Below, piece after piece: positions 36,390 to 48,710 of a DNA stretch of 64,000 nt. The notes beneath the pieces were generated by a model that was not told the DNA's origin, made no database searches, and saw nothing but the letters and a program-made list of their open reading frames with translations. This stretch comes from Lumbricus rubellus (lineage: Eukaryota > Annelida > Clitellata > Crassiclitellata > Lumbricidae): positions 19,785,540-19,849,539 of the forward strand of contig OX243828.1 of NCBI GenBank assembly GCA_945859605.1. The letters are read 5' to 3'. Positions within the stretch are counted from its first letter, which is position 1, and every line of letters begins with the position of its first letter. Made by a program: the position numbers and the translations under genes.

Positions 36390-36436
36390 CCGTCATTTCA
36401 AATTCATCGCATTTAGATTTCTCGTTCAGCGAATCT

Positions 36437-38066
36437 ATGTTCAATTCGATCCAAGACGTCAACTTCGAATCGTTTGAGGAAAATTGCGTAGTCGGACTGC
36501 CCAGCAACGAGGACACTTTTGCCATCTTAAGCTTCAACGACCTGGATTTCTGCAGCTCACCATGCCTCGACGACAGTTTAATGTTTTCGTCTTCGAAGTT
36601 GTCGCTGAATATGCTCACCATGGATCAGAACATGTCAGGAGTCCCGGGAAAGGCCGTTAGTCAGCCTCCACCCGAAGGGCATTATTTTCCCAGCGGGTCG
36701 GCGCTTGCGGATCTGTCGCCCGGAGTGGAATTTGCAGACATCGACACTTTCCTGAAGGACCCACGGAATCCAGCGGACTTCCTGAACATCGACGAAGTTG
36801 GCCTGTTCCTGAGTCGCGGACTGAAGAACGAACAGGACCCGGGCGTTGATTCCCTGGGGCCACTGACTACGATCGAGACCGGGGCAATAGACGCGGCCTG
36901 GCTGACAAACGCAATTGTCATTGCTCCCAATCAACTGAAGTTCACTGGAACAGTCTCTGAGGAAAACTATCCACCAGGAAAAGCAGAGAAGGTATGGATT
37001 GGATCTGTTGTTGGAATTTGATTATCATAATGTTGCTGGATGCAAAAAGAACCATGATGATTCGCCTGTAATTGACTGATGTAAGAGTAATGTACTATAA
37101 ATAGATAATGTAAATAAAGTAATAATAAATAGAAGTAATGTATTTTTATTTCTCTGCTCCAAACAAAACCCATGCTTACCTCTGAGTAGTTTTTTCCTGA
37201 AGAGTGCTATATAAATGAATGCATGAAACAACTTAGAATAATACCAAGCGATGGTTACTTACGTGGTTATCACAGCAAGTTGAATCCAGTCAGTATAGTG
37301 GTTACAGCTTGAATGCCTGTTGAAGAAAGATGTTGCTTATGCGTGAGTTACCGAACTCTGATATAAATATTTACATTAACCGAGGCATCATGATGTCAGA
37401 TGCATCCTCAATGTGCCAAAGCTAAGAATGAATAACCATGGGAATGCTTAAAAGGAATGCTCCTTTCTCTCATGAAGACCACAGAGAGTGAGAGACACAG
37501 ACAGAGACACCGACTATGTAGAAGTAAATGACGTTCCGTCTGTCGAACATATCATACTCGGGGATTGCCATCGGATAAAGTTCAAGTATTACTGTTAATC
37601 TATTTACATGGTAATAAGGCATGCTCTCTATCTTGCCTCACAATCATATAATTATGCGTTTTAGATCTTGCAAGAAATATCGATTCCATCGTCAGTGCAA
37701 GAATCCTATGTGTGCAACGTCGAAGAGGAGCTCGACATAAGTGTCTCTGTAACCGACACTTCAACCGAACCCACCACCTCCTCCTCGAAGAGCCGAAAGC
37801 GTCGACGTCAGAGCGTGGATCCTGATTCCGACGAGTACAAGAAGAAGCGCGAGCTGAACAACATCTCGGTGAGAAAGAGCCGTGAAAAGGCGCGCCAGAA
37901 GCAGCTGGAAACGGAGGATCGAGTCGATATACTTTCGACCGAGAACAACCGCCTGCAGGAGCGGGTCGACTCCCTTGAGAAGGAATTGACGATCCTTAAG
38001 GGATTGTTCTCCAACATCGGAGCTTCTCTGCCGGGAGAGGTCACCAAATTCCTGTCTACTGATTGA
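36437..38066 (+). CDS. C/EBP-family bZIP transcription factor
   Basis: Two coding exons, 36437-36991 (185 codons) and 37665-38066 (133 aa plus stop), join in phase 0 to give 318 aa. The second exon holds an RKRRR nuclear-localisation-like run (about 229-233). A C/EBP basic region follows (about 244-265) with NNISVRKSREKARQK, matching the family signature NN.AVRKSR.KA. A leucine zipper follows (about 266-303: L..E..V..L..EN..L..RV..LE.EL..L). The first exon is acidic and Ser/Pro-rich and presumably holds activation functions; I recognise no named motif in it. Role: dimeric DNA-binding regulator acting in the nucleus at RTTGCGYAAY sites. Vertebrate CEBPA/B are intronless, so the intron between activation and bZIP parts is a point of difference. 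Whether it is orthologous to a/b/d/e or g types is unresolved. Confidence 0.93.
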
Positions 38067-38555
38067 TCATGTCTAACCGCCACAACGATATTGAACTACT
38101 GTAGATTAGAACAATGAACATTGATGTAGAAACACGGACAAGCGCGGAAACAAAGAAACTTGTATGGCGGTTAAAAAAACCGAGACAACTTAGGTGTATG
38201 TTTATTTGTTAGAGTTTTTAGCATCGCGAACAATTACGGGAAGTCTGGGCATTTAAGCCAGTTGTTGTTGTGAAACCAGGCTGATATTTATACAAACAGT
38301 ATCGTTAATCGAACATCCAAATTATGAACTGATTGTGGCTGATATATGCAACTTGTTTTGGGTGATATAGCATTTACTAAATAATCTGTGATTTAAATTA
38401 TAGTCCGTCTATATGTATGATTATGCTTCAGAAAAGTGAATCAAAATTTTGAACTTGTGAAATGATTTTGGCTGTATTTCAACTTGTGAAATGATTTTGA
38501 CTGTATTTCAACTGGCCTCAGGGCATTGATTCTGCATGACATTATTGTGGCAGCT

Positions 38556-38561
38556 AATAAA
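38556..38561 (+). terminator. Poly(A) signal of the C/EBP gene
   Basis: AATAAA about 490 nt after the stop, followed by a T-rich stretch (GATGTTTTTTACTT), the usual downstream context for cleavage. Confidence 0.65.
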
Positions 38562-38704
38562 GATGTTTTTTACTTAATCAATTGTCAGTGATTGAAAGAT
38601 AGACTTTCTGCTAAGGCATTGGATGTTTGGTTACAGAGCAAGACATCCTGGCAAGAGGGTCGGTTGCTATGGAGTAAAATTCATGCATGCTACTAGTAAA
38701 TATG

Positions 38705-39093
38705 TTAAGAGACCATCCATATATTACGTACACAAAAATCGTATTGTTGACCCCTTCCCATATTGCAACTTGCATACCCCTTCAAATAGGCTTCTCTACC
38801 TCCCCTTTACATCTCTACCTCCCCTTTACAAAATTAATTAGCCAAAGTCCTTTATTTTACCGCTTTTGTTAAACATCATATTTGTTAGAATGTTTTAACT
38901 GTTTAGATCTGAACATATTTTAATTATAATACAATCAAATGCCATCAGACAATTATAGGATAATGCAGAGTTATAAATAGGCTAATGTGGACATCATAAT
39001 TAGAAATTTTATTTGTGTACGTACATTTTGCCAAGGTCCCTCCATACACAAATCTCTTAAATCTGGTGTACGTAATATTTGGACAGCCCCTAA
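38705..39093. mobile_element. MITE with GGGGCCATCC-type termini, copy 2
   Basis: Starts TAAGAGACCATCCATATATT and ends TACGTAATATTTGGACAGCC followed by CCTAA. The interior blocks match copy 1 and copy 3 but are shorter. Confidence 0.75.
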
Positions 39094-40945
39094 TGGAGAC
39101 CATTATACATCATTAGTACAGTGTAACTTGTACCAAACTACATGTACACGTCAATTCTGGTTATCCTTTAACATCCCTATACACGTGTTTAGCTTGCCAA
39201 AACTGTTCACAGTAATAAGATTTCCAGAGTGGAATGCAGCGTATCGGTTTTATAAACCAACAGGTAGAAAGACGTAACTCCTGCAAAAACGAAATGGAAT
39301 TTAAATAATAATGTGGGTTGAAATTTTTTATTCACAATAAACGTTATTTAAATAAACATTATTTACTTTTCGTTTTCTACAATCTTTTGCTAAGCGTGTC
39401 CGATACAATCGAGCAAGTTAGATGCCTATCGTGGAATTAAGCTGTGAGGCAGCCAAGTGTAGTTCCTACTCCATATTCGTCTCGAGTTATCTGTTACTTG
39501 CTTCTGTAGTTCAACGTGGAGTCAACAAACCAGCAAGTGTACAGTAGTTATGCATACATGCATTTGCATATCATATAGAAAAGCCTTTTCACGACTTGTC
39601 GTGGTGCCTAAAGGATCTAAAACACCACCCAATAAGTAATACTACCTGTATCTGCAGCCACTTAACTGAAGAGCTTCCTTTATAAATATGCAATGCAACC
39701 AAAAGAAAAGTGCCCTTTCCAAGGTACTTAAAATAGCAATGCAACCAAAAGGAAAGTGCCCTGTCTGAGGAGACGAGTCAAGATCAGTTTCATCAAGTCT
39801 AATGACAGGCTGACGGGAGCAATGTCCATTCTTAGAAAGGAAGTACTTGCTTATAAATCTGTCATTATTACACATTCACTAAGTACTACACAATTACTGA
39901 CCTAAGCATCAATAGATGGTGTTGAGCAACTAAGTGAATAGCTTGTTACAAGGTATCTACGTGGTAACCATGTTGAAGCAGAAGGTTTGAGAACCAGTGC
40001 TCTCCATCTTACAAGACGAGTACTTGACCAATCAGCTTGAGTACCTGTTGGTGCATACACAGAGTGATCCTAGACATGGGCGCCTGCAGCTAATATTTCA
40101 GGAGGGGAAAAAGACAATGGCTATGGTAAAATATTTCAACATGAGATTAATAAATACAAAGCAGGAAATTGTAAACATGGCTATAATTCATAGAGGTTTT
40201 TACATGTCAATTTCTCAACTTCACATTGTGTACATAATTAGTGTTTTTGCACAATTTTGGAGGGGGTGATGGAAGAGGCTTTTTGCCCATACGTGTGGGC
40301 ACCCATGGTCCTTAAGAACGCCTCTCAAGTGAATAACAATGGTTCAGCTTGAAAACAAGACAATTTTTGGTCAATTGATTGCACAAAAGTCTCTGAGCTT
40401 AAGCTTTTCACTATAAGTAAAGATGGCCAAGTATTTCATGTTGCCTCTACAAGAACGAATGCAATTCTGAAACTGACCAATGAAAACAGAATTGAAAGCC
40501 ATACACACATTGCTAGTCAGTCAACACACAAAGTCTCAACTGAGATCTACTGCCTCAACAGCCCCCACAAAGTCGTATTAAAAATTAATCTTCCTACAGC
40601 TCTTTCTTAGCATGGAAAAGCGAATTCTACACCAGACACCGATTTCTCATGAATACCGGCAACTATAGTTCAGCCTAACGAACTTGTCAAGTTCAGCTTA
40701 TAACGGACCAGCAAACATGTCTGGCTTTTGCGAACCATTCTACTGAAATTTGGCAGTAAACCTATTTTCTGGCCATCAATTTTTTTACGGTAAAGCATTG
40801 ACTACTGTTGTGGCTTATGAATGGGCTAATGGCACTAAAAAACCAACTCAGTTGTGGTCACCAATCCTCAATATGAAGTGCTACTGACATTGGAGACAAA
40901 AATTAGTTGTGGTAATTATTCTTGTACAGGTGATGTTACCGGCAC

Positions 40946-41391
40946 GGGGCCATCCTTATATTACGTATGCAAAAATCGTATTTGCGACCCCTCCCCTCCC
41001 GTATGCACTCATACATTTTGTTGAGCCCCCCATGCGTATGTACAAATAAGTTTCTCTAACCCCCACACCATACAAAGGCTAAAGTCATCTATGAAACATG
41101 TATTTTACCATAGGCTGCTATTTATCTAAAAATCATATTTCTGAGCTAAAATTTGATAACTGTTATGGTTTACTGTTTAGAACTGAACAGCATAAAATTT
41201 TAATGTAGTCACATGTCATCATACAGAGTTATAAATAGGCTAATGCGGACATTATAATTAGATATTTATTTTGCCTACTGGGTACATACATTTTGCCAAG
41301 ATCCCCTGTCCCTGTATGCACCCATACGCAAATCACCTAAATCCCATGACCCCTCCATGCATACATATTACGTAATATATGGACCGCCCCC
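40946..41391. mobile_element. MITE with GGGGCCATCC termini, copy 3
   Basis: Starts GGGGCCATCCTTATATTACG and ends TACGTAATATATGGACCGCC plus CCC, a clear inverted-terminal-repeat pair. The interior holds GACCCCTCCCCTCCCG and CATGCGTATGTACAAATAAG. It has no coding capacity. Confidence 0.8.
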
Positions 41392-41468
41392 ATGACTTCG
41401 TCCTAAGCATTTGAGTAGTAGTCCTAAAAAAATTCATGATCTGAAAATGAAAAATTTCCCGTACTCCT

Positions 41469-44400
41469 CTAGAACCATCCAAAGCGCTTCCGTAGTTTGT
41501 CGGCCAGCGAGTACTCCACTTCCGACTCCTCTAGGATGCTCCGCTCGACCTCGAAACCCTCAATGAGGTCGTACTCCTCGATGCGTGACGACAGAGTGTG
41601 GCCGGTCGGGGGAAGGTTCTTCAACGCGAGCTTGAGAGGAAGGACGTGTAGGTTGTCGTCCTTGTCGCGGGTCAAGATCCCGAGGTCGGAGAGAAGCTCG
41701 ATTCCTTCGGTGGGGTCGAAGTTGATCGGAGTACCGGTCTTGAAGTTCATCCAGTCGCTCACTTTGTCCTGGAGAAGTGAAGATGGCATCGAACCTGGAA
41801 ACAGACATTAATTACGTAATGTATTAAATTACATATAGTTACGAGTACAAGAAATACATTCTGGTCTTCAGTTCATTCATTCATTCATTCATTTCAGACA
41901 TTCATATAGCGCCTCTTCAAGAGAATCTACTTAGAAGCGGTCCCGACCCAACCACAGCTAAAGAGAACAGTCTTAAGGGCAGAGTAGAACATTATGTAAT
42001 GTATTAAATTACCTATATAAAATTAGCACTACAAAAATACATTTGGGGTATCAACTTAAGTTACATAATATATTACATTACATAAAGTTACCAGTACAAG
42101 AAATACATTCAGGTTTCAACGTCAGTTATGTAATGTATTAAATCATCATATAAAATTAGCACTAGTTAGAAAAAAACCATTTGGGGTCTCAACTTAGGTT
42201 ACATAATGTATTACATTAAATAAAGTTACCAGTTCAAGAAATACATTCAGGCCTCAACTTCAGTTATGTAATGTATTAAATTACATAAAATTACGAGTAC
42301 AAGAAATACATTCAGGTCTCAACTTAAGTCGCATAATGTATTAAATTACATAAAATAACCAGTACAAAAAATACATTCAGGTCTAAACTTCAGACACAGA
42401 GTTTCAACATGCTCAGTCAAACAGCATAGTGTTGGTCTCGAATAAACTTCTCATAGCGATTCAAATTGTTTACTGCAAACATACTTCACATTTGTGGGAG
42501 TGTGTGTGTACGTTTTCTCATACCTCCAACATGCAAAGCCGCGCTTTTTCAGTGCATGGCCCGGCAATATGGAACAGCGTCCATCATGCGCTGCTCCTGT
42601 TCCTTAAGTCACTCTCTGAGCTCTGACACATTCTAGAAGCACTTGAAAACTGTTCTCTCTGACCGAGCTGGAGTCGGGAGCACTATGAGTAGTTTCCTTG
42701 AAGAGGTGCTATATAAACACTTAAGTTATTATCGTGGGGCGTGGTGGTGTAGTCGTTGCCTTGGAGCCAGAAGGTTCAAGATTCGAATCCACCTCGCCGC
42801 GTAAGGACCTTGGGCCTTCACTCGCAATTGCTCAGCACTTTGGCGTGAAACTCCGATGCAGTGTCCGCTCTGCATTCGGGAGCGCCTCTGAGTATAGAGA
42901 GCTTGAAGGGGTGCTATAACAAGTGCACATACAAACAAACTTGAATGATTGAATGGATAGGATTTGCAAAGACGCACCTAACTCCTCGGTTGTCTGCTTC
43001 ACGCTGTCCTTCTCGCGAGCAGACGGCGGTCGAGTCGTGAGCAGGAACGCGTACGTGAGCAGGACCTCCTTGAAGATCTCGTCCTCGGCCTTGCCCATGA
43101 GCAGCGTCAGCAGACCTCGGTTGTTGATGATGTTCTTGAAGTAGAGGGTTTTCGAAAGCTCGACGAGGTGCAGCTGCTGGCGGTTCTTGTACGACGTCCA
43201 GACCTTGGCCGCGGCCGCAGCGGAGACCCCGGCCAACGCAAGCGTCCAGTTGGCGTCGACGTTCAGCAGGCCGGACACTATCTTTGCGAGGACGCCGCCG
43301 AGGCCGACTCCTGCGGTGACCATCAGCAGACGCTGGTCGAGATCGGACATTCGCACAGAACCTAGAGAATTGTATGATCATAATTATTATTATTATTAAA
43401 TTATTATTATTATTGTATTGTAGTTATAAATTTGTATAGCGCCTCTCACAGAATGATCATTCAGAGGTACTCTCAACATGTGAAACTCCAGGAGGAAAAG
43501 AAATGCCTTTAAAGAGTGAGAGACAGATGAGAAAAAAATGAGTAATTAGTTTCAGGTCTTCGTGCATGAGGAAGGTCATTCCAAATGGAGCGATCAACGA
43601 ACAGAAGAACGCATTGAGCAAGAAGTATTAAGGACATTTCTCAGAGCTGTAGGTCCACTTTGGAGACCAGAAAGAGGATCTTGTATCGGATGCATGCAGT
43701 GATAGGTAGTCAGTGCCAGACTTCATGACATATTATTATTAGTGTTAATACAAATTCATCAAGCACCACAATCTAGTAACCTAGTATCAGTCGTTAGCCC
43801 TAAACAATTGCAAGTATGTATGTATGTATGTATGTATGTATGTATGTATGTATGTATGTATGTATGTATGTATGTATGTATGTATGTATGTATGTATGTA
43901 TGTATGTATGACATTGTATGTGCACTTGTTATTCATTCATTCATTCGTTTCAGACATTTATATAGCACCTCTTCAAGAGTACTACTCAGAAGCGCTCTCG
44001 ACCCAATCACGGCTAAAGAGAACAGTCTTATATAGCGCCCCTTCAAGATCTCTACTCAGACGCATTCCCGACAGCACTGCACACTGAATTCGAGTTTCAT
44101 GTCGAAGCACTGGGCAATTGCAAGTGAATGACTTGCCCAAGGTCCTTACACGAAGTATAGGACTTGCTGAAGATCCCCATACAGTAACCATCTCAAGTGA
44201 AGCGATAGAATTCTACTAATTATCATAATTATCCACTTATTAAACCCAACAAAATCTGCTGAATGGAATAGTAACATTACAATAATTAGCAACCAGCCAA
44301 TCAAAACAAACTGCATAATAATTAGCAACCAGCCAATCAAAACAAACTGCATAATAATTAGCAACCAGCCAATCAAAACAAACGCAATAATAATTAGCAA

Positions 44401-47400
44401 CCAGCCAATCAAAAAGACTGTATAATATTTAATTAGTAACCTGCCTACTATCACAACTAATAAAAAATAATTACTAACCCGCTGGTAGGAGTTGGTCGAG
44501 TCGGTTAAGTGGAACTTCTCTGAAGGCCTTGAGGAAGAGACGGTCGTCCTTCTTGAGTCGAACCGCAACGACCACCCGCTTGTAGTAATGCGTTGAATCA
44601 GATGACTGGGAAACAGTGGCTTCGACGCGTTTTAGCATACTCCGATACCATGGGTCGTGCGGACTTCGTAGGCGGGTTTTTCCAACAACCCAGTAACGTA
44701 TGACGTCGTACTTTTCCGGGTGAACAGACACCTGGAAAGCAAGAAGAGGGAAGTCTCAAGCTAATCTGCGAGGTAGTCATTCGTTCGGTTGTTTCGATAA
44801 TTTATATAGCGTCTTTTGAAGAAATCCACTCAGAGGCGCTCCCATCTTCTCACCAATAGTGGGAAGATGAGACCATAGCTGAATTGTTTAGGGGACGCAG
44901 GTGAAGTAAAAATCTTGAAGCAAATCTTGGCTCTGGCAAAGATTTAAGCCAATGACATCTTGTTGACATCTTGACATGCTAATACTCGACCATAAAAATA
45001 AACAATAAAGGAAACAACATTACTACAAATATTATTATTACATTATTATTATTATTACTACTATGGAAATTGTTAATGCATGCAAAGTAATACAGCTAAT
45101 CAGTCACCAGGGTAAGCAGAGTCTATCCAGCTGTTTGAGATACAACGAGAAATCTAAGAAAGGAGATCAAAAATTATTATATAATTTAAAATCAAGACAA
45201 AGGCAGTAAAACAACAAAAACCTAAACACAAATTTAAAAAAATACATGTGACAAAATCAAACAAATCCTTAACAAAAAAAATAAATTAAAAAAAATAATA
45301 TAAAATATCCAGCTCACGAGAACACCATTAAGGAAACACATGCGGTAAAATTAAATAATTTATATTAAAAAAGGATAAATTAAAAACAGTAATAGAATAT
45401 ATCCAGCTCACGCGAACACCCCCGACGTTATGCTCGCGTAAAGTCTTCTCGACAATAGCTTTTGGCAATTCATGGAAGTTCGCTTTCTCCATGATCGTCG
45501 CCAGCTTCTGCAGCAGCCAGAACTCCTGATCCAATCGATCACGTCGATTGTACTGCCGCGATTCGATCGTGTCCTTGTCTGGATTGATTGGATCGAACAG
45601 CGACTGTAACAGAACGAAGATTGATCATGGTAATAATTCAGATCAGCTTCCTATTGTGGAGCTACATGGGGCGTGGTGGTGTAGTGGTGGCATCATTGCC
45701 ATGGAGCCGGAAGGTTCAAGGTTTGAAGCCACCTCGCTGCGTAAGGACCTTGGGCGTCTTTCACCCACAATTGCTCAGCGCTTCGGCATGAAACTCCGAT
45801 GCAGTGTCCGCTCTGCATTCGGGAGTGCCTCTGAGTATAGAGAGCTTGAAGGGGCGCTATAACAAGTGCACGTACAAACATAAATTTCCTTCATACATAT
45901 GTTCATTCATTCCAAAATGTATATAGTGCTTCTTTAGGGAGGCTACTCAGAAGCGCTTCCGGCTCTAGCATGGCAAAAAAGCACAGTTTAATGGGGAAAA
46001 GGCGTCAGTAAGACCCAGGAAGCAGACGTAGCTCCTGTGGGAGTCATTCCAGACCACTAGGTCCCCCACAAATATGGTTCATGCGAATGGAACCAATAAC
46101 ACAGCCTTCTATGCGGAACGTAGGGGCGGCGGCCTTGGATACCTGTGGATCAACAGAGTTCTTACAGGCCTGTAGTCTGAGGCAAAACCAAGCTGACATT
46201 GCCGAACAAGAGCAGCGATCCAATGAAAAGTTACAAATTGTCTACAAAACCTACACGCTACATACCACTCCACCTTCTGACTGCCAAGGTCATCTCAGAC
46301 CGGCATAAAAGCCATTTATGGTTCCTTAAAAGTCTCCCTTTGAACCATTGCTCCAGTCCACTAGTGAATTACTGCATTAAAAATTTTTTTTCTTGGCCGA
46401 TAACACAATACCTCTATATTACTACTATTGCCCATATTTAACACTGGACTTTTGCATCAATAAAAAGCATGTGCGTACACTCCGTACAGTGATCAAAGTA
46501 TTGATTGATTAATTAATTGGTCGAAATCAAGCAACAGTTTCAATCAGTACCTTCAGTTCTGCAAGAAGGCCCCTATGTCGGCTGATGACGGCGCCATCTA
46601 GCGCCAAAGAAAACGTTTCAAAGAGCTTCTTCTCCTCATCGGTCAGAAAAATCGGTTCTTGCAGGAGATGTTGAATCAGAGTCTTGCGTGTCATCGGGAT
46701 ATAGCGGTCCCTGAAGAAAAACAGAAAGCAACACCCTGAAGCAACAGAAAACACCCTGTAGCAACAGAAAACACCCTGTAGAAACAGAAAACACTCTGTA
46801 GCAAAGAAAACAACCTGTAACAACAGAAAAAACATCCTGTAGCAACAGAAAACACAGGCTAACAGTTCCGTATAAAAATTGTATTGTATCATTTATAAAT
46901 CGCTTCTTGCAGCACATAGCAGTATTTGAGGTGAGAGAAAGACGAGGAAAGACTAGCAGAGAGAAAGACGGAGCAAACTGATGGTGGAAGTACATTTCAT
47001 ATGGAGGGATCTATGCAGGCAAATGATGAGCTGTAGTAAAATAACTGCGGGGTCAGACTATGATACACGTGTAGCTGGGGGGCAGAGGTGTTCAAACAAG
47101 ACTTTAATGTGGGGCCTAAGAAATCACTAAGAACATTAAACCTCCCAACGCTTCAGGCAATTCACACCTAGGGCCTACTAATAGAAATACCTCTGAAGTA
47201 ACAAATGCAAACAAGCAATTATCTAGAAAGAGACTGCAGGCTGAGCAAACCGAATGGGGGTTAGCTGGTATTGAACCCCCATCCTTTTGACTCTGAGTAC
47301 CAGCGAGTAACCACTCAACCGTCTCTCTGCTAAGAAGGTTGCTAAATTACAATTGAGTCCACTTTCAGCTCCTTCACAAGTAATAATGACATTAAAACAA

Positions 47401-48707
47401 TTTAGGTTTTAGCACAGGCAGTATACCTTCGCAAGGTACTTAAAACGAATTACAGCAAGCATCTACTGGCAGTTACATACATACAAATATACATACGTCA
47501 ACGCATACACATAATTATGCATTGATACATCTACATTATAAAACAAACCTGAACTCCCCATCCTTGCCAGATGGCACTGCAGTGGGAGTGCTTGTTGTAG
47601 ACTGGTACCTGACACTCGCTGGAAGATGAGAGGATGAAGACTGGTGCAACGCAGGCGGCCAATAACTCAGACAACTCGGCACGACTCGAGCAACGAGTAA
47701 AAGATGTCGGGTCGTTTGCAAGTTCACAAGACACTGAAACATGCAACAGTTGAAAGAAACTTTAAAATGAAACTCCTATGCAGTTTAATGACAGGAACTG
47801 ATAACAACAGTGAAACATAAATAAAATGGACACAAAAATTTACTTCTATTCTATTCTATTTTTTTTATTTATAAAGCGCCTGTCACAGTAAACCTAATCA
47901 GAGGCGCTCCCAGTGCGAAGAACTCCTGAAAAAATAAAAGTCTTAAGACACCTGGCAGAAAAAGTAAAGCCTCCAGATAAAATCTGAGCACGAATAATAG
48001 TAGGAAGGCCATTCTGTGCAAACACCTTCAGGTAGTAAGCATATAATATCATAAACAGAGTTCCACAGTAAATGCATTCACATTCAATGCCTTTATTAGT
48101 ACTTGTTCATATTGAGCAATAACATTGTTTACTATTATGGTTCACCACTGTTGCCCTCTTAATTGACCTATCTTCTGAATTTTTAGGGCTGATATCAAAC
48201 TTAGGATTTAGTTTTGCTAAAATACTCTAATTCTCTATTTAATTTAATAATTTGCATGCTTAAATCTAAACAAATTGAGGCTGATCATGGACTTTATACG
48301 GCGCCTGATTCTAAAATAACAATGCGTTCGGGAACCCATCACCCTCGCTCAAGTGGTTTGACCCTGTTGCCCTACAAGACGTCTTTCACCAACTTCAGCA
48401 TTTTTCTGCTATACGTAGCAACGTAGTTTGATCTGTGGCAATTTCACTCAGTTCTCATAATGTCAAAAATCTGTCACCAGATAAACTAGCGCTGTATAAA
48501 GTTAATTTGACGAACGTTCCGATCAGACGTATCAATTTTACAGAAACTATGAATCCTGCAAAGTGACACTGCATAAAATAACATGCACCATACAGTCACA
48601 GCTCGAACGCAAACTTTAGAATTATGTTTAATATATCGTACTTTTCCTGAGGGCGTCCTATTAAAGATAACCCTTCCCGTCCTTGCACAAACATTGATCG
48701 CCGCCAT
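41469..48707 (-). CDS. TMEM143: TMEM143-like (DUF3754) transmembrane protein, probably mitochondrial
   Basis: Coding exons in transcript order: 48707-48642, 47733-47549, 46710-46551, 45603-45412, 44731-44479, 43361-42978, 41794-41469. They total 1566 nt, 521 aa. The N-terminus (MAAINVCARTGRVIFNRTPS) and the following arginine/leucine/serine-rich, acid-poor stretch look like a mitochondrial presequence. The family core includes DRYIPMTRKTLIQHLLQE, DEEKKLFETF, YNRRDRLDQEFWLLQKLATI, EKYDVIRYWVVGKT and RVEATVSQ. Two hydrophobic segments at about 295-320 and 325-343 (LLMVTAGVGLGGVLAKIV; LALAGVSAAAAAKVW) form the predicted membrane pair. The rest is GLLTLLMGKAEDEIFKEVLL and a C-terminal part ending KRFGWF. 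Human TMEM143 is a little shorter. The biochemical role of the family is not known to me. Introns hold several SINEs and tandem repeats. The family call rests on recognised motifs without a search. Confidence 0.85.
41815..42395. repeat. About 60-bp tandem repeat
   Basis: Units containing TTATGTAATGTATTAAATTAC, AGTACAAGAAATACATTCAGG and TCTCAACTTAAGT repeat about seven times in the last TMEM143 intron. They are interrupted near 41875-41985 by a SINE-tail-type repeat. Confidence 0.85.
41875..41985 (-). repeat. SINE-tail-type dispersed repeat
   Basis: TTCATTCATTCATTCATTTC then TATAGCGCCTCTTCAAGAG, CTTAGAAGCGGTCCCGACCC and AACCACAGCTAAAGAGAACA, the inverse of the 30530-30640 type. It interrupts the 60-bp tandem array, so it inserted after the array formed. 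Confidence 0.7.
42735..42940 (+). mobile_element. tRNA-derived SINE
   Basis: A GGGGCGTGGTGGTGTAGTCG head (A-box-like TGGTGTAGTCG) and a GATTCGAATCC B-box-like motif are followed by CTTGGGCCTTCACTCGCAAT, GAAACTCCGATGCAGTGTCC and a tail GGAGCGCCTCTGAGTATAGA. It ends in CAAGTGCACATACAAACAAA. It stops about 38 bp before TMEM143 exon 6 (42978). Confidence 0.9.
43813..43909. repeat. (TATG)n microsatellite
   Basis: An uninterrupted run of about 95 bp in a TMEM143 intron. Confidence 0.97.
43925..44030 (-). repeat. SINE-tail-type dispersed repeat
   Basis: ATTCATTCATTCATTCG, TATATAGCACCTCTTCAAGA, CTCAGAAGCGCTCTCGACCC and ATCACGGCTAAAGAGAACAG. It directly abuts the truncated SINE at 44033. Confidence 0.7.
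44033..44155 (-). mobile_element. tRNA-derived SINE, head missing
   Basis: TAGCGCCCCTTCAAGA, GAGTTTCATGTCGAAGCACT and GACTTGCCCAAGGTCC match the family body and tail in inverse orientation. The tRNA-related head is absent, so it is truncated. Confidence 0.75.
44270..44425. repeat. About 36-bp tandem repeat, four to five copies
   Basis: Units AATAATTAGCAACCAGCCAA plus TCAAAACAAACTGCAT, about 55 bp into the intron after TMEM143 exon 5 (44479). Confidence 0.9.
45668..45881 (+). mobile_element. tRNA-derived SINE
   Basis: GGGGCGTGGTGGTGTAGTGG head, GGTTCAAGGTTTGAAGCC in place of the B box, ACCTTGGGCGTCTTTCACCC, GAAACTCCGATGCAGTGTCC, and the same tail as 42735-42940. It lies 65 bp upstream (transcript sense) of TMEM143 exon 4. 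Confidence 0.9.
46728..46860. repeat. About 20-bp tandem repeat
   Basis: Six to seven imperfect units of AGCAACAGAAAACACCCTGT in a TMEM143 intron, adjacent to the acceptor of exon 3 (46710). Confidence 0.9.
47262..47335 (-). mobile_element. tRNA-like SINE head, another subfamily
   Basis: On the - strand, GAGACGGTTGAGTGGTTACT (A-box-like) and GGGGGTTCAATACCAGC (B-box-like) sit at tRNA-like spacing. The body is not recognised. It is not a functional tRNA: the arms do not pair well and it lies inside an intron. Confidence 0.5.
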
Positions 48708-48710
48708 CTT
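48700..48710 (-). promoter_or_regulatory. AAGATGGCGGC motif over the TMEM143 start codon
   Basis: On the - strand AAGATGGCGGC overlaps the start codon. It is the strong YY1-type motif often found at starts of housekeeping and mitochondrial-protein genes. It also gives a good Kozak-like context and supports this ATG as the start. Confidence 0.5.

Larger units (their letters stand above)
31465..36436. other. Divergent upstream region between cyclin E and C/EBP
   Basis: Contains the cyclin E 5' UTR acceptor (31488), a MITE (31608-32093), and a CpG-richer stretch around 33290-33530 and 33650-33780 that probably holds the cyclin E promoter. AT-rich sequence follows (33.9-35.1 kb), then microsatellites (35126-35320) and the C/EBP promoter (35.9-36.4 kb). 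A short shared block (CAGCTTATTCAC.AG.GCT) near 32790 and 34940 points to another dispersed repeat. No further coding exon was recognised. Confidence 0.5.
38067..41468. other. Convergent region between C/EBP and TMEM143-like genes
   Basis: Holds the C/EBP 3' UTR (poly(A) signal at 38556), two MITE copies (38705-39093, 40946-41391) and otherwise unremarkable AT-rich sequence. The 3' UTR of the - strand gene must end here. A TTTATT at 41265-41270, inside the MITE, is one candidate - strand poly(A) signal. No further gene was recognised. Confidence 0.5.

Noticed and set aside
39997..40269. 90-aa plus-strand open frame
   Set aside because: No family resemblance and no exon context; treated as chance in the convergent region.
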